Assembly: GCF_937959485.1 (NCBI RefSeq)
Contig: NZ_CALGPY010000005.1
Span: 124,001 to 188,000 of the forward strand
Direction: 5' to 3'
From: an uncultured Campylobacter sp.
GTDB lineage: Bacteria; Campylobacterota; Campylobacteria; Campylobacterales; Campylobacteraceae
Length of the DNA stretch: 64,000 bases
Positions 53,714 through 62,120 of this stretch are shown here, in pieces; the stretch's first letter is position 1; every line of letters begins with the position of its first letter. The notes under the pieces were generated by a model. The model did no database searches, had not been told where the DNA came from, and worked only from the letters and a program-made list of their open reading frames with translations. Both the position numbers and the translations under genes were made by a program.

Positions 53714-54979
53714 CTATAAATCCCTCGGATCGGCGATCTTGCCTGCGACGGCGCTAGCTGCGGCGATGGCGGAGTTTGCCAGATACACCTCGCTGCTGCG
53801 ATCTCCCATGCGGCCGACGAAATTTCGATTAGTCGTGCTTATACAGCGCTCGCCCACGCCCAAAATCCCCATATATCCGCCCAGGCACGCGCCGCAGGTC
53901 GGGTTGCTCACGACTGCGCCTGCCTCGACGAAAATATCCCACAGCCCCTCTTTTTGCGCGGCCAAAGCGATCTTTTGCGTCGCAGGCGTGATGATGAGGC
54001 GGGTTTTGCGCGCGACCTTGCGACCTTTTAAAATTTGCGCCGCGATCCGCAGATCACTCAGGCGGCCGTTGGTACAGCTGCCGATAAAGACCTGATCGAC
54101 GGCGATGTCATCGCGCACCGCCTCGCGCACGCTCTTGCCGTTGCTAGGTAGGAACGGATAGGCGATCACCGGATCAAGCTTGCTAACGTCGATCTGCAAA
54201 ATTTGCTCATAGTTCGCGCCCTCGTCGGAGTAGTGAAATTTCGGCTCGGCGCGCAAGCTTTTATCCGCCAAAAATTCCTTCGTGATCTCATCGACCGCGA
54301 CGATACCGCTCTTACCGCCCGCTTCGATCGCCATATTGCAAAGCGAAAATCTGCTATCCATATCCAGATACTCCAGCGCGTCGCCGCAGAATTCCAAAGC
54401 CTTATAGCGCGCGCCGTCCACGCCGATGAGGCGGATCACTTCCAAGATCAGATCCTTGCCGTAGATGTGCGGTGCGGGCTTGCCGCGAAAGATCACTTTG
54501 ATCGTAGGCGGTACTTTAAACCAATTCTTGCCCGTTATCATCGCAAAAGCTAGATCGGTGCTGCCCATACCCGTCGCAAATGCCCCCAGCGCGCCGTGAG
54601 TACAGGTGTGGCTGTCCGCACCGATTATGACGTCGCCGGGCACTACGAGCCCTTTTTCAGGCATCAGCGCATGCTCAATACCCATATCTTTTTCGTCGAA
54701 ATAATTTTTCAAATCGTGCTTGTAAGCAAACTCGCGTGAAATTTTAGCTTGGTTTGCGCTTAGAATGTCTTTCGTAGGGATATAGTGATCCATCACGATC
54801 GCAAAGCCGTCCGGGTTGGCGAGCTTTTTTGCGCCGCTAAGCTCGAACTGCTTGATCGAAATCGGCGTCGTGATGTCGTTGCCGATGACCATATCGATGG
54901 CGCTTTCGATGATCTGTCCCGCAAAAACTGCTTCGCCCACGTGCTCGCTAAAAATTTTCTCCGTGATCGTCTGCTTCAT
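53714..54979 (-). CDS. leuC: 3-isopropylmalate dehydratase large subunit
   Basis: An aconitase-family enzyme of leucine synthesis, 421 residues. The cluster cysteines are in VFIGSCTNGRLSDLR and NPTCGACLGG; the substrate loop IIGADSHTCTHGALGAFATG is clear. The length is that of the short (archaeal/epsilon type) LeuC. leuD is not next to it, so the small subunit is encoded elsewhere. AAGGAG precedes the ATG. Confidence 0.92.
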   Translation of the reverse strand: MKQTITEKIFSEHVGEAVFAGQIIESAIDMVIGNDITTPISIKQFELSGAKKLANPDGFAIVMDHYIPTKDILSANQAKISREFAYKHDLKNYFDEKDMGIEHALMPEKGLVVPGDVIIGADSHTCTHGALGAFATGMGSTDLAFAMITGKNWFKVPPTIKVIFRGKPAPHIYGKDLILEVIRLIGVDGARYKALEFCGDALEYLDMDSRFSLCNMAIEAGGKSGIVAVDEITKEFLADKSLRAEPKFHYSDEGANYEQILQIDVSKLDPVIAYPFLPSNGKSVREAVRDDIAVDQVFIGSCTNGRLSDLRIAAQILKGRKVARKTRLIITPATQKIALAAQKEGLWDIFVEAGAVVSNPTCGACLGGYMGILGVGERCISTTNRNFVGRMGDRSSEVYLANSAIAAASAVAGKIADPRDL

Positions 54980-55049
54980 AAAATCTCCTTCGTATCGGTT
55001 AAATTTGCGCGATTTTAGCTAAAAAATCATAAATTTTTGCAATTTTATG

Positions 55050-55055
55050 TATAAT
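55050..55055 (+). promoter_or_regulatory. Promoter of the nitroreductase gene
   Basis: TATAAT 21 bases before ATG 55077; the ribosome site AAGGAG follows at 55062-55067. It is divergent from leuC. Confidence 0.5.
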
Positions 55056-55076
55056 TGAGCCGCAAGGAGCGAGACG

Positions 55077-55601
55077 ATGGAAATTTTAGATATTTTTGCA
55101 AACCGCAGAAGCGTAAGAAAATACGCGCAGGGGCCGCTTGAGGACGAGGCGCTGGATAAAATTTTAAAAGCGGGCCTGCTTGCGCCGTCGGGGCATGCAC
55201 GCCGCCCATGGGAGTTTATCCTCGTGCGCGACAAACGGATGCTTGAGCGGCTAAGCGCGTGCCGCAGCAGCGGAGCGAATATGCTAAAACAGGCCGCGGC
55301 CGCGATCGTCGTGATCGCAGATGAACAGAAACAGGACGTCTGGATCGAGGACTGCTCGGTAGCGTTAGGCTACATGCACCTTGCCGCAAGCGCGCTAAAT
55401 CTCGGTAGCTGCTGGGTGCAGGTAAGATTGCGCACCGCTGCGGATGGACGCAGCTGCGAGGAGTTTTTGCGCGAGGCGCTGGGCTTTCCGCCAAATTTCA
55501 AAGCAGAAGCGATACTGGCCCTCGGCGTACCGCAGCGCAGCCCGAGCCCTCACGATCTGCAGAAGTTAAATTTAAGCAAAATCCATAAAGAGAAATTTTA
55601 A
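55077..55601 (+). CDS. Nitroreductase family protein
   Basis: A 174-residue FMN-binding protein. The motif RRSVRKYAQGPLEDEALDKI near the start and LLAPSGHARRPWEFILV bind FMN; GSCWVQVR and ALGVPQRSP follow as in the family. It probably reduces nitro compounds or quinones with NAD(P)H. The substrate is unknown. The following gene starts six bases after its stop, so the two are probably cotranscribed. Confidence 0.87.
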   Translation: MEILDIFANRRSVRKYAQGPLEDEALDKILKAGLLAPSGHARRPWEFILVRDKRMLERLSACRSSGANMLKQAAAAIVVIADEQKQDVWIEDCSVALGYMHLAASALNLGSCWVQVRLRTAADGRSCEEFLREALGFPPNFKAEAILALGVPQRSPSPHDLQKLNLSKIHKEKF

Positions 55602-55606
55602 CGCAT

Positions 55607-56929
55607 ATGAAGTATCAAAACTTAATTCAAATTTGCGAGTATCTACGCGCCAAACGCTTTCTTTCGCACATTAAGCGCGTAGGAGATAACCTTTTTAAAG
55701 TCTGCTTTGACGGCAACGAGACGCTGTTTTTCGATATGAATAAATCAGGCTGCAATATCCACGAAAATGACGCTTTTACCGAAGGTAAGGTTTACGCGGC
55801 GCCCTTTGACGTGCTACTTGCTAAGCGCTTCGTAAAATCGCGCATCACCTCCGTTAGCGTGCCAGAAAATAATAGAATTCTATGCCTTAGCGTAAGCCAA
55901 AACGCAAGCTACAAAACCCAAAGCTCAAATATCTACTTCGAATTTACCGGGCGCTTTACAAACGTAATAATCACTGATGAAAACGATGTGATTTTAGAGG
56001 CACTGCGGCACTTCGAAACGGAATTTAGGCAGATCAAAGTAGGAAGAAAACTCCGCCACCTACCGCCTGCAAATATTAAAGAAGCCCCCGTGCCAAAAAT
56101 TTTGGACTTTAGGGCATTTTTTCGCGCGGAATTTAACGCGCTAAATGCGGATCGCTTAAACTCGCTCAAATCCGCAAAAATCACGGCGCTAAATAAAAAG
56201 CTAGACTCGGTGCGCGAAGCTCTAAGCTCTTTGCAAAGTAGCGCCGAACTACTGCGAAGCGCCGAGCTTTTAGGTGCGAAAGCCGCCTTGCTAAAAGAAA
56301 ATATCTATAAGATTCCAACCAGCGCGCGAGAATTTATGCTGCAAAAAGGAGACGCAGAGGCGGTAGAATTTAAGCTGCAAAAGCCTGCAAGCGCCGCTTT
56401 GGGCGAGCTTTACTCCGAGGCGAAGCGTCTGCGCCAAAAGGCTGCTAATATCCATATCGAAGAGCAAAATTTAAAGGAGAAACTCGCGTTTTACGAGAAT
56501 TTAAAATCGCTCATTCTCGCCGCACAGGACGCACACGAGATCGAAATTCTAATGCCTAAGCGCACGCAAACTAGGCAAAAAAGCAAGGAAAAAAATAGCG
56601 AATATGTAGCGAGCTTTTATCTAGGGGATTTTAAAATCAGCGTCGGTAAAAACGAAAAAGGCAATGAGCTCTTACTAAAAAATAGTTCCAAATCCGACTA
56701 TTGGTTTCATCTTAAGGATATTCCAAGCGCACACGTCATCGTAAAGACAAATAAGCAAAGTCTAAGCGAAGAGGTGATTGAATTTGCTGCTAAAATTTGC
56801 GTGAGCTTCAGTGCAAGCGGCAGCGGAAAATATCTCGTCGATTACACCAAACGTCAAAATGTCAAAATCAACGAAGGTGCATTTGTAAACTACGTAAATT
56901 TTAAAACAATCAGCGTTTTAAAGCCGTAA
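55607..56929 (+). CDS. NFACT family protein (FbpA/RqcH-like)
   Basis: A 440-residue protein. The N-terminal NFACT-N part, a central coiled coil (LDSVREALSSLQSSAELLRS and later EEQNLKEKLAFYENLKS) and the C-terminal NFACT-R domain (YWFHLKDIPSAHVIVKT, VDYTKRQNVK) are present. RqcH proteins tag stalled nascent chains with alanine; this version is ~130 residues shorter than the Bacillus protein, as usual in Campylobacterota, so the same activity is not certain. Confidence 0.82.
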   Translation: MKYQNLIQICEYLRAKRFLSHIKRVGDNLFKVCFDGNETLFFDMNKSGCNIHENDAFTEGKVYAAPFDVLLAKRFVKSRITSVSVPENNRILCLSVSQNASYKTQSSNIYFEFTGRFTNVIITDENDVILEALRHFETEFRQIKVGRKLRHLPPANIKEAPVPKILDFRAFFRAEFNALNADRLNSLKSAKITALNKKLDSVREALSSLQSSAELLRSAELLGAKAALLKENIYKIPTSAREFMLQKGDAEAVEFKLQKPASAALGELYSEAKRLRQKAANIHIEEQNLKEKLAFYENLKSLILAAQDAHEIEILMPKRTQTRQKSKEKNSEYVASFYLGDFKISVGKNEKGNELLLKNSSKSDYWFHLKDIPSAHVIVKTNKQSLSEEVIEFAAKICVSFSASGSGKYLVDYTKRQNVKINEGAFVNYVNFKTISVLKP

Positions 56930-56944
56930 TAAGCGAGCTTGCGA

Positions 56945-56950
56945 TATAAT
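56945..56950 (+). promoter_or_regulatory. Promoter of cdsA-dxr
   Basis: TATAAT 28 bases before ATG 56979, followed by an AAGGAA ribosome site. Confidence 0.55.
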
Positions 56951-56978
56951 TGCTCAAAATAAATTCCAAGGAAATTCT

Positions 56979-57743
56979 ATGAAGCAAAGAATAATCACGG
57001 CAAGCATTTTACTCGCCGTATTTTTGGCTCTAATTCTCATAAACGCTAGGTGGCTAAATTTCGCCGTATTTGCGTTGATACTCGTGCTGGCGTTTTTTGA
57101 AAGCCTCAAGTTATGGGGTCTAGAGGAAACTAGCAAAAAGTGGCTCGCGCTGGCGATCGCGTTTTTTGCGCTGCTACCATTTACGCAGACCGATGAGCCA
57201 TTCGTCTCAGCGCTAAAAGTTAGCATCCTGATGATCCTATGCGTCGCCTCTGTCGTAGCCTTTACCAAGGGCCCCAGCCTAAAGATCACGCTTCCTTTCA
57301 TCTATCCCGTTGCGCCGATATTTTTTATGTGGGCGGCCTATGATGATTTCGGGGAAGTTTTTCACTTCGTTTGGCTGATCTTTATTATCGTAGCTAGCGA
57401 TAGCGGCGCATATTTTATCGGAAGAGCCTTTGGCAAAACTCCGCTAAGCGCTAGCTCGCCAAATAAAACCGTAGAAGGCGTGCTAGGTGGTCTTGCGCTC
57501 GCGCTTATCGTTAGCCTCATTTATGCGCGCATCTTTACCAATATGCCACCGCTTGAAATTTTAGGAAAAACCATCATCATAGCAATTTTTGGCGTGTTCG
57601 GCGATCTGTTTGAGAGCTACCTAAAACGCGCGGCGGGTCTTAAAGATAGCGGCGCGCTCTTTCCGGGGCACGGCGGGATCTTAGACCGCATCGACGGCTA
57701 TATGTTCGGCGCAATCGCGATGGCGATAGTCTATTCATGGTAG
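56979..57743 (+). CDS. cdsA: Phosphatidate cytidylyltransferase
   Basis: A membrane enzyme that makes CDP-diacylglycerol for phospholipid synthesis. It has about eight membrane segments, and the signature is SDSGAYFIGRAFGKTPLSAS, SPNKTVEGVLGG and the C-terminal KDSGALFPGHGGILDRIDGY. Its 254 residues are normal for epsilonproteobacteria. The end overlaps dxr by seven bases. Confidence 0.95.
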   Translation: MKQRIITASILLAVFLALILINARWLNFAVFALILVLAFFESLKLWGLEETSKKWLALAIAFFALLPFTQTDEPFVSALKVSILMILCVASVVAFTKGPSLKITLPFIYPVAPIFFMWAAYDDFGEVFHFVWLIFIIVASDSGAYFIGRAFGKTPLSASSPNKTVEGVLGGLALALIVSLIYARIFTNMPPLEILGKTIIIAIFGVFGDLFESYLKRAAGLKDSGALFPGHGGILDRIDGYMFGAIAMAIVYSW

Positions 57744-58822
57744 TTTTAGGCTCCACGGGCTCTATCGGCACAAACACCCTAGACGTAGCCGCGCGCAGCG
57801 GCAGTATGATCGAAGCGCTTAGCTGCGGGCGCAATATCAAGCTTTTAAACGAACAGATCGCAAAATTTCATCCTCGTCTCGTCTGTATCGCGGACGCGCA
57901 GCAGAAAAGCGAGGTGGATCACGAGCGCGTATTTTGCGGCGCGGATGGAATTTTACAAATGCTTGCAGAGTGCAAAAGCACGACCGTCGTAAACGCTCTC
58001 GTAGGCTTTGCAGGTATGATGCCGAGCCTAAAAACCCAAGAGCTCGGAAAGAGGCTATGTCTCGCCAACAAAGAAAGCCTCGTCGTCGGCGGGAAATTTC
58101 TGCAAACGGATAAAATTTACCCGATCGACAGCGAGCATTTTGGACTGAAATTTTTGCTTAGCAATGCCAAAATCCCCGTTTCGCGCCTAATCATCACGGC
58201 TAGCGGCGGCGCGTTTTACGACGTTCCGCTAACGCAGCTGGGTTCGCTCACGCCGCAAAACGCCCTCAAACACCCCAACTGGAAGATGGGCGCGAAGATC
58301 ACGATCGACAGCGCCACGATGGCGAATAAGCTCTTTGAGGTGATCGAGGCGTTTTGGCTCTACGGCATGCGCGAGATCGATGCGCTCATTGAGCGCACCT
58401 CGCAGATCCACGCGCTAGTCGAATTCGCAGACGGCTCCACGACGGCGCATATTAGCAGGGCCGATATGCGGCTAGCCATCGCGCACGCGATGTTTAGTGG
58501 CGACGTACGGGAGCAGATCACCGCACCTGTGGATCTGTGCGCGCTGCGACCGATAGAGCTTAAACCGATCGACGAGATGAAATTTCAAATCTTTACCCTC
58601 AAAGACGCGCTGTTAGCAAACCCCGATCTCGGCGTCGTCATCAACGCCGCAAACGAAGCGGGCGTAAATGCGTTTTTGCAGCAGCGGTGCCGCTTCACCG
58701 ACATTGCGCGCGTCGTGCTAAAGTGCGCGGAGAAATTTAACTCGCCTAGCGTGACGGACGCAGAAGCGCTTGCGGCGGTGGATACGAGCGTGCGAGCGTA
58801 TGCAAACGAATTGCTGAAATAA
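57737..58822 (+). CDS. dxr: 1-deoxy-D-xylulose 5-phosphate reductoisomerase
   Basis: The second enzyme of the MEP isoprenoid pathway, 361 residues. It starts with the NADPH fold VVLGSTGSIGTNTLDV. Catalytic parts ANKESLVVGG, DSEHFG (metal and substrate), TASGGAFYD and HPNWKMGAKITIDSATMANK are intact. It overlaps cdsA by seven bases, the usual cdsA-dxr order in Campylobacter. Confidence 0.96.
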   Translation: MVVLGSTGSIGTNTLDVAARSGSMIEALSCGRNIKLLNEQIAKFHPRLVCIADAQQKSEVDHERVFCGADGILQMLAECKSTTVVNALVGFAGMMPSLKTQELGKRLCLANKESLVVGGKFLQTDKIYPIDSEHFGLKFLLSNAKIPVSRLIITASGGAFYDVPLTQLGSLTPQNALKHPNWKMGAKITIDSATMANKLFEVIEAFWLYGMREIDALIERTSQIHALVEFADGSTTAHISRADMRLAIAHAMFSGDVREQITAPVDLCALRPIELKPIDEMKFQIFTLKDALLANPDLGVVINAANEAGVNAFLQQRCRFTDIARVVLKCAEKFNSPSVTDAEALAAVDTSVRAYANELLK

Positions 58823-59008
58823 ATTTTTTAATCACGGGATTTATGCTACAAGTTGAGCGTGGCGGCAAATTTCACTGCGCGCGGCTCGCGCAAGCAGCCG
58901 TAAAATTTAGTGGCTCTAAAACAGCGTGCGCCTATTGCGCCATATCTGGTGCAGATTTATGCTGTGCCGTAAGGTTGTGCCGTTAAATTTAATAAATAGA
59001 GGTTGGGC

Positions 59009-59983
59009 GTGGATATTAAAACCGTCATAGATTTAGAAAAGCAGCGTAAACGGCTCAAGAAAAGTCGCAAGCTTTGGAAAATTTTAAGTTACCTCGTAGC
59101 GTTCGTGGTTTTCGGTCCGATGCTTGCGCTCGCATTGATAATCATCTTTCTCGATTTTCCCAAACTCGATCTTGGCATAGAAAGCTTATCTTTTTTGGTC
59201 ATGTCTATTTTAGCAATAATCGCCATGCGGGACGAATTTTACGAGTGGATTTTCGAGCGCAAAACCAAGCGGTTTTTGATGCGCTACAAAGAGCTTTATC
59301 TCAAGCCCTATATCGAGAGTCTGGGCTTTTCGTATAAAATGGGCGCGCTTTTTCAGGAAAAAGAGGTAAGAGCAAGCGAGATATTTGACGGATTTGATAG
59401 ATTTCGCGCGGATGATCTGGTTTGCGCAAACGTGGACGGAGTGGATTTTATGTTTTGCGATATAAGGCTGGAAAAGGACGTCAGCAGGGGAATTTCATCC
59501 TTTTTTAAAAAAAGATACTTTAAATTTTTCGAGGGGCCCTTTTTTGTGGCAAATTTTAATAAAAAAATCCGCTCCGACGTTTTTGTTTTCTCGGATGCGG
59601 CGGCGCCCGCAGGCATAGATTTGCCGCCTTCGGGGCTGCCGCGCGGGCTATGGAGCGATCGCAAAATCCCGATAGATAACGCGGATTTCAATGCAAATTT
59701 CTCGGTTTACGCAAGCGATACGGTGGCGGCTATGTATGTCTTGACGCCTGCGATGATGGAGAAAATTTTATCTCTTAAACAGCTCGTGAAATCGGATATC
59801 TCACTGAGTTTCAAGCAAGATAAAATTTACATAGCGATAGCTCGCGGCGCCGATAGTTTCGAGCCGAGCTTGGATCAGCCGATACTTAATGCTCGAATCG
59901 CAAAGGATATCAAAGCTGATCTGGACACGATGCTGCAAATCGTAAAAATTCTAAGGCTGAATGAAAAAATTTGGACGTCTTAG
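59009..59983 (+). CDS. DUF3137 family membrane protein (copy 2)
   Basis: A 324-residue relative of the protein at 27196. Two membrane segments (ILSYLVAFVVFGPMLALALI and ESLSFLVMSILAIIAM) are followed by a cytoplasmic domain with FDGFDRFRADDLVCANVDG and FFKKRYFKFFEGPFFVANFN, the DUF3137 core. GTG 59009 is chosen because TAGAGG lies six bases before it; TTG 59003 is too close to that site. The C-terminus QPILNARIAKDIKADLDTML is helical. Function unknown. Confidence 0.74.
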   Translation: MDIKTVIDLEKQRKRLKKSRKLWKILSYLVAFVVFGPMLALALIIIFLDFPKLDLGIESLSFLVMSILAIIAMRDEFYEWIFERKTKRFLMRYKELYLKPYIESLGFSYKMGALFQEKEVRASEIFDGFDRFRADDLVCANVDGVDFMFCDIRLEKDVSRGISSFFKKRYFKFFEGPFFVANFNKKIRSDVFVFSDAAAPAGIDLPPSGLPRGLWSDRKIPIDNADFNANFSVYASDTVAAMYVLTPAMMEKILSLKQLVKSDISLSFKQDKIYIAIARGADSFEPSLDQPILNARIAKDIKADLDTMLQIVKILRLNEKIWTS

Positions 59984-59989
59984 CCGGGC

Positions 59990-60110
59990 GCAAGGCGGAG
60001 CGAGGCGAGCGGGCGAAATAAGACAGGGCAAGGCAAGGCGAGCAGATGAAAATAAAGCGGGGTGAAGCAAAGCGACTAGATAAAACAAAGCGGAGCAGAA
60101 TAGGCTGCTG
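59990..60110. repeat. Degenerate ~34-38-bp tandem repeat
   Basis: Three units built on GCAAGGCG or GCAAAGCG followed by an A-rich part (GATGAAAATAAAGCGG, GATAAAACAAAGCGG), at about 59990, 60033 and 60067. The next 190 bases (to 60300) carry AAATTTC/GAATTC cores every ~20-35 bases with GCG between them. No gene is present in 59984-60346. Confidence 0.55.
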
Positions 60111-60346
60111 GGGCAAAACACGCGAACGCCGCGCAAGCGCGATAAAATTTCACGCGGGATTGAGAAATTTTAGTAATGGGATGAAATTCCACGCGGAGTT
60201 GCGGCAAGATCGTGAAATTTCGCGTAGAATTCGACGGGGTTTTACGTCACGGCGAAATCTTGGTATAGAATTTCGGCAGAATTTTACGAAAAATTAAAAT
60301 TTGCTTGCTATTGAGAGATTTTTTTGATATACTGCCGTTTCTTTTT

Positions 60347-60422
60347 GGCCCCGTAACTCAGTTGGTAGAGTGTCACCTTGACATGGTGGAAGTCGTTGGT
60401 TCGAGTCCAATCGGGACCACCA
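60347..60422 (+). tRNA. tRNA-Val (GAC) with a C-A mismatch in the acceptor stem
   Basis: A 76-base tRNA with encoded CCA. Anticodon stem CACCT...-type arm with loop TTGACAT gives GAC. The acceptor 5' strand GGCCCCG faces CGGGACC, so position 3 is C opposite A70, where G-G-T-C-C-C-G would pair fully. All other arms are regular. Confidence 0.92.
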
Positions 60423-60423
60423 C

Positions 60424-60510
60424 TTAAGCTATTTTTAAGTTATAATCACTTCTTTCTATTTTTCTTTAATTCCTGCTTAAGTTGTTTTCAAATTTTAATC
60501 CACTTCATTT
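60424..60510 (+). repeat. tRNA 3'-flank repeats behind tRNA-Val
   Basis: 60424-60455 begins TTAAGCTATTTTT and agrees with the tRNA-Ala flank (23037-23068) at 29 of 32 positions. A second, weaker copy starts at 60477 (TTAAGTTGTTTTC ... CCACTTCATTT), and a still weaker one near 60529 is preceded by CACCACCTGTC, reminiscent of a tRNA 3' end. This looks like stacked remnants of attachment sites. Confidence 0.65.
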
Positions 60511-60667
60511 TCGCGCGCACCACCTGTCTTAAATTTAGTTATTCCGACCCCCTTCATTTTTATTTTAGATATAATTTTTCTAGAAATATTATGAGATTGA
60601 TTAGCCGATGGATGAGGTAAATTTTATTCGGCAACCGATTAAATTTAGAAAGGAGTATCGGCGATAT

Positions 60668-60928
60668 ATGGGACAGTATGTTATAAAAACATTAGACTAT
60701 TGCGCAGAAAAGGGACTGCAGCTACAATGGGAAAAGGACTTTGTGATCTCTGTCGATGCTTTAGGAAACGAAGTTACTATAAGGGCAAATAAAAGCGGAC
60801 TTATATCTCTTGCCAGGCATTTGCTTACTTTAGCGCAAGATTCCGCGCCGAAACATTCGCATATACATCTGGATGAGTATAATTCGCTTGAGGAGGGCTC
60901 GGCGGAACTTATATTGGAGAAAATATGA
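60668..60928 (+). CDS. Imm32-like immunity protein
   Basis: An 86-residue protein whose second half matches the Imm32 pattern very well: GNEVTIRANKSGLISLARHL, then LTLAQDS and HIHLDEYNSLEEGSAELILE. ATG 60668 was taken because AAAGGAG lies 11 bases before it; an ATG at 60608 in frame has no ribosome site. Imm32 proteins neutralise polymorphic toxins; no toxin gene is nearby. It is the first gene behind tRNA-Val in an AT-rich, same-direction array. Confidence 0.78.
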   Translation: MGQYVIKTLDYCAEKGLQLQWEKDFVISVDALGNEVTIRANKSGLISLARHLLTLAQDSAPKHSHIHLDEYNSLEEGSAELILEKI

Positions 60929-61014
60929 ACACAAATAGCTTCAATTTAGGTGGAAAAGAGTTATTATACTCCGCAATCAAAGGGATTGGGATCATATTTA
61001 ATGGCGCTCGATGA
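60925..61014 (+). pseudogene. Fragment of an immunity-like gene, 29 codons
   Basis: ATG 60925 overlaps the Imm32 stop (ATGA) and is behind TTGGAGA. It reads MNTNSFNLGGKELLYSAIKG, then IGIIFNGAR and TGA. The sequence looks like the first part of a longer protein whose rest is missing, or a very small real protein. Confidence 0.4.
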
Positions 61015-61048
61015 ATAACGGTATAGTGCGCAAAAGGAGAATAAATCA

Positions 61049-61567
61049 GTGCTACCGAATAAAATTTATATAAAAGACGATCCTCTAACTATCGATGAGG
61101 AACTTATGGGACATGAATATCATAAATTAGATATTAAAATTCTAGAAAACAAAAAGCTTGTGGTATTGGGTTTTACTACGAATTTGGCTATGTATTATTT
61201 CGCAAAAAACATTTTAACATCATCGTATAATGAAAGGGTCTCATACCTAGAGCTTTTTCCTTATGAATATTGGGTGGGAGGAGCGCGATTTGCAAAAAAT
61301 AGCGCTCAACTATGCATAGATATAGAGGAATTTATTAAAATGGACGAAACGGAGTGTTATATAACGGATGATATGGATAAGTATAAATTTGAGCTGAATT
61401 TTAAAACATTCTACCAAAGCGTTACGCTTTATTTTCCTAGTACGAAGGATTACATAAATTTCGCCAAATATCTGCTAAGTATGAGTATCTACAATAGAAA
61501 AAATAGGGTAAAATTTTATAGCGAAGACTATACTTTGATTTTGCAATATTGCAGGTTTGTTATATGA
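61049..61567 (+). CDS. Hypothetical protein in the second array, 172 aa
   Basis: A GTG start with AAAGGAGA eight bases before it. The protein has mixed strands and helices (IKILENKKLVVLGFTTNLAM, LFPYEYWVGGARFAKNSAQL, VTLYFPSTKDYINFAKYLLS). The last part repeats the strand-plus-FAKYLL helix pattern seen in Imm32-type neighbours (ISLARHLLTLA), suggesting a related fold. I do not recognise the family. Confidence 0.58.
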   Translation: MLPNKIYIKDDPLTIDEELMGHEYHKLDIKILENKKLVVLGFTTNLAMYYFAKNILTSSYNERVSYLELFPYEYWVGGARFAKNSAQLCIDIEEFIKMDETECYITDDMDKYKFELNFKTFYQSVTLYFPSTKDYINFAKYLLSMSIYNRKNRVKFYSEDYTLILQYCRFVI

Positions 61568-61682
61568 GAAATTTAAAACGATCAGGAATAAAATTTATCT
61601 CATAGAGCCAAAATTTAAGGATCAGACGGTATGGCGCAAAACGCTATGAATGAAGCAGATCATAAGGAAAAGGAGCAGCGCA

Positions 61683-62087
61683 ATGCTAGATAGAATTGCC
61701 GCTTTTTTGACAGGCATAATGTGCTTCTTATATCTTATAAATTTTACGGTACATAAACATGTAAAGATAGGCGAGAAATATATTAAATTTGATGATGCAG
61801 GTATTTTATGGGTATTGCCCGCAATCGCATTTATAGTAATAGGTATTTCTAGCTTTTATTTCGCCTTCCGCTCTGAAAAGAACATAAAAAGATACCCGGA
61901 GTATATGTGGTGTGCAGACTGCGGTAAATTTTACCGATACGAGGACGTCAAAGATACCGATCAAATTTGCCCGGACTGCGGCAAAAAGCTTACAGAGTAT
62001 AATGACGGCGACTACTGGCGAAGAAACGCTCCTCATCAAAGCGCTAAAGCTCCAAAGCCTAAAAAGCGTAAATTTAAAAAGCGATGA
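61683..62087 (+). CDS. Two-helix membrane protein with zinc ribbon (copy A)
   Basis: A 134-residue protein starting at ATG 61683 behind AAAGGAG. Two membrane segments (LDRIAAFLTGIMCFLYLINF and ILWVLPAIAFIVIGISSFYF) precede a four-cysteine ribbon: CADCGKFYRYEDVKD and CPDCGKKL. The tail is Lys-rich (PKPKKRKFKKR). The next gene is a clear relative, so the pair arose by tandem duplication. Its role is unknown. Confidence 0.68.
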   Translation: MLDRIAAFLTGIMCFLYLINFTVHKHVKIGEKYIKFDDAGILWVLPAIAFIVIGISSFYFAFRSEKNIKRYPEYMWCADCGKFYRYEDVKDTDQICPDCGKKLTEYNDGDYWRRNAPHQSAKAPKPKKRKFKKR

Positions 62088-62120
62088 AATTTTGATTTGT
62101 TATACGAGGAATATATAAAA

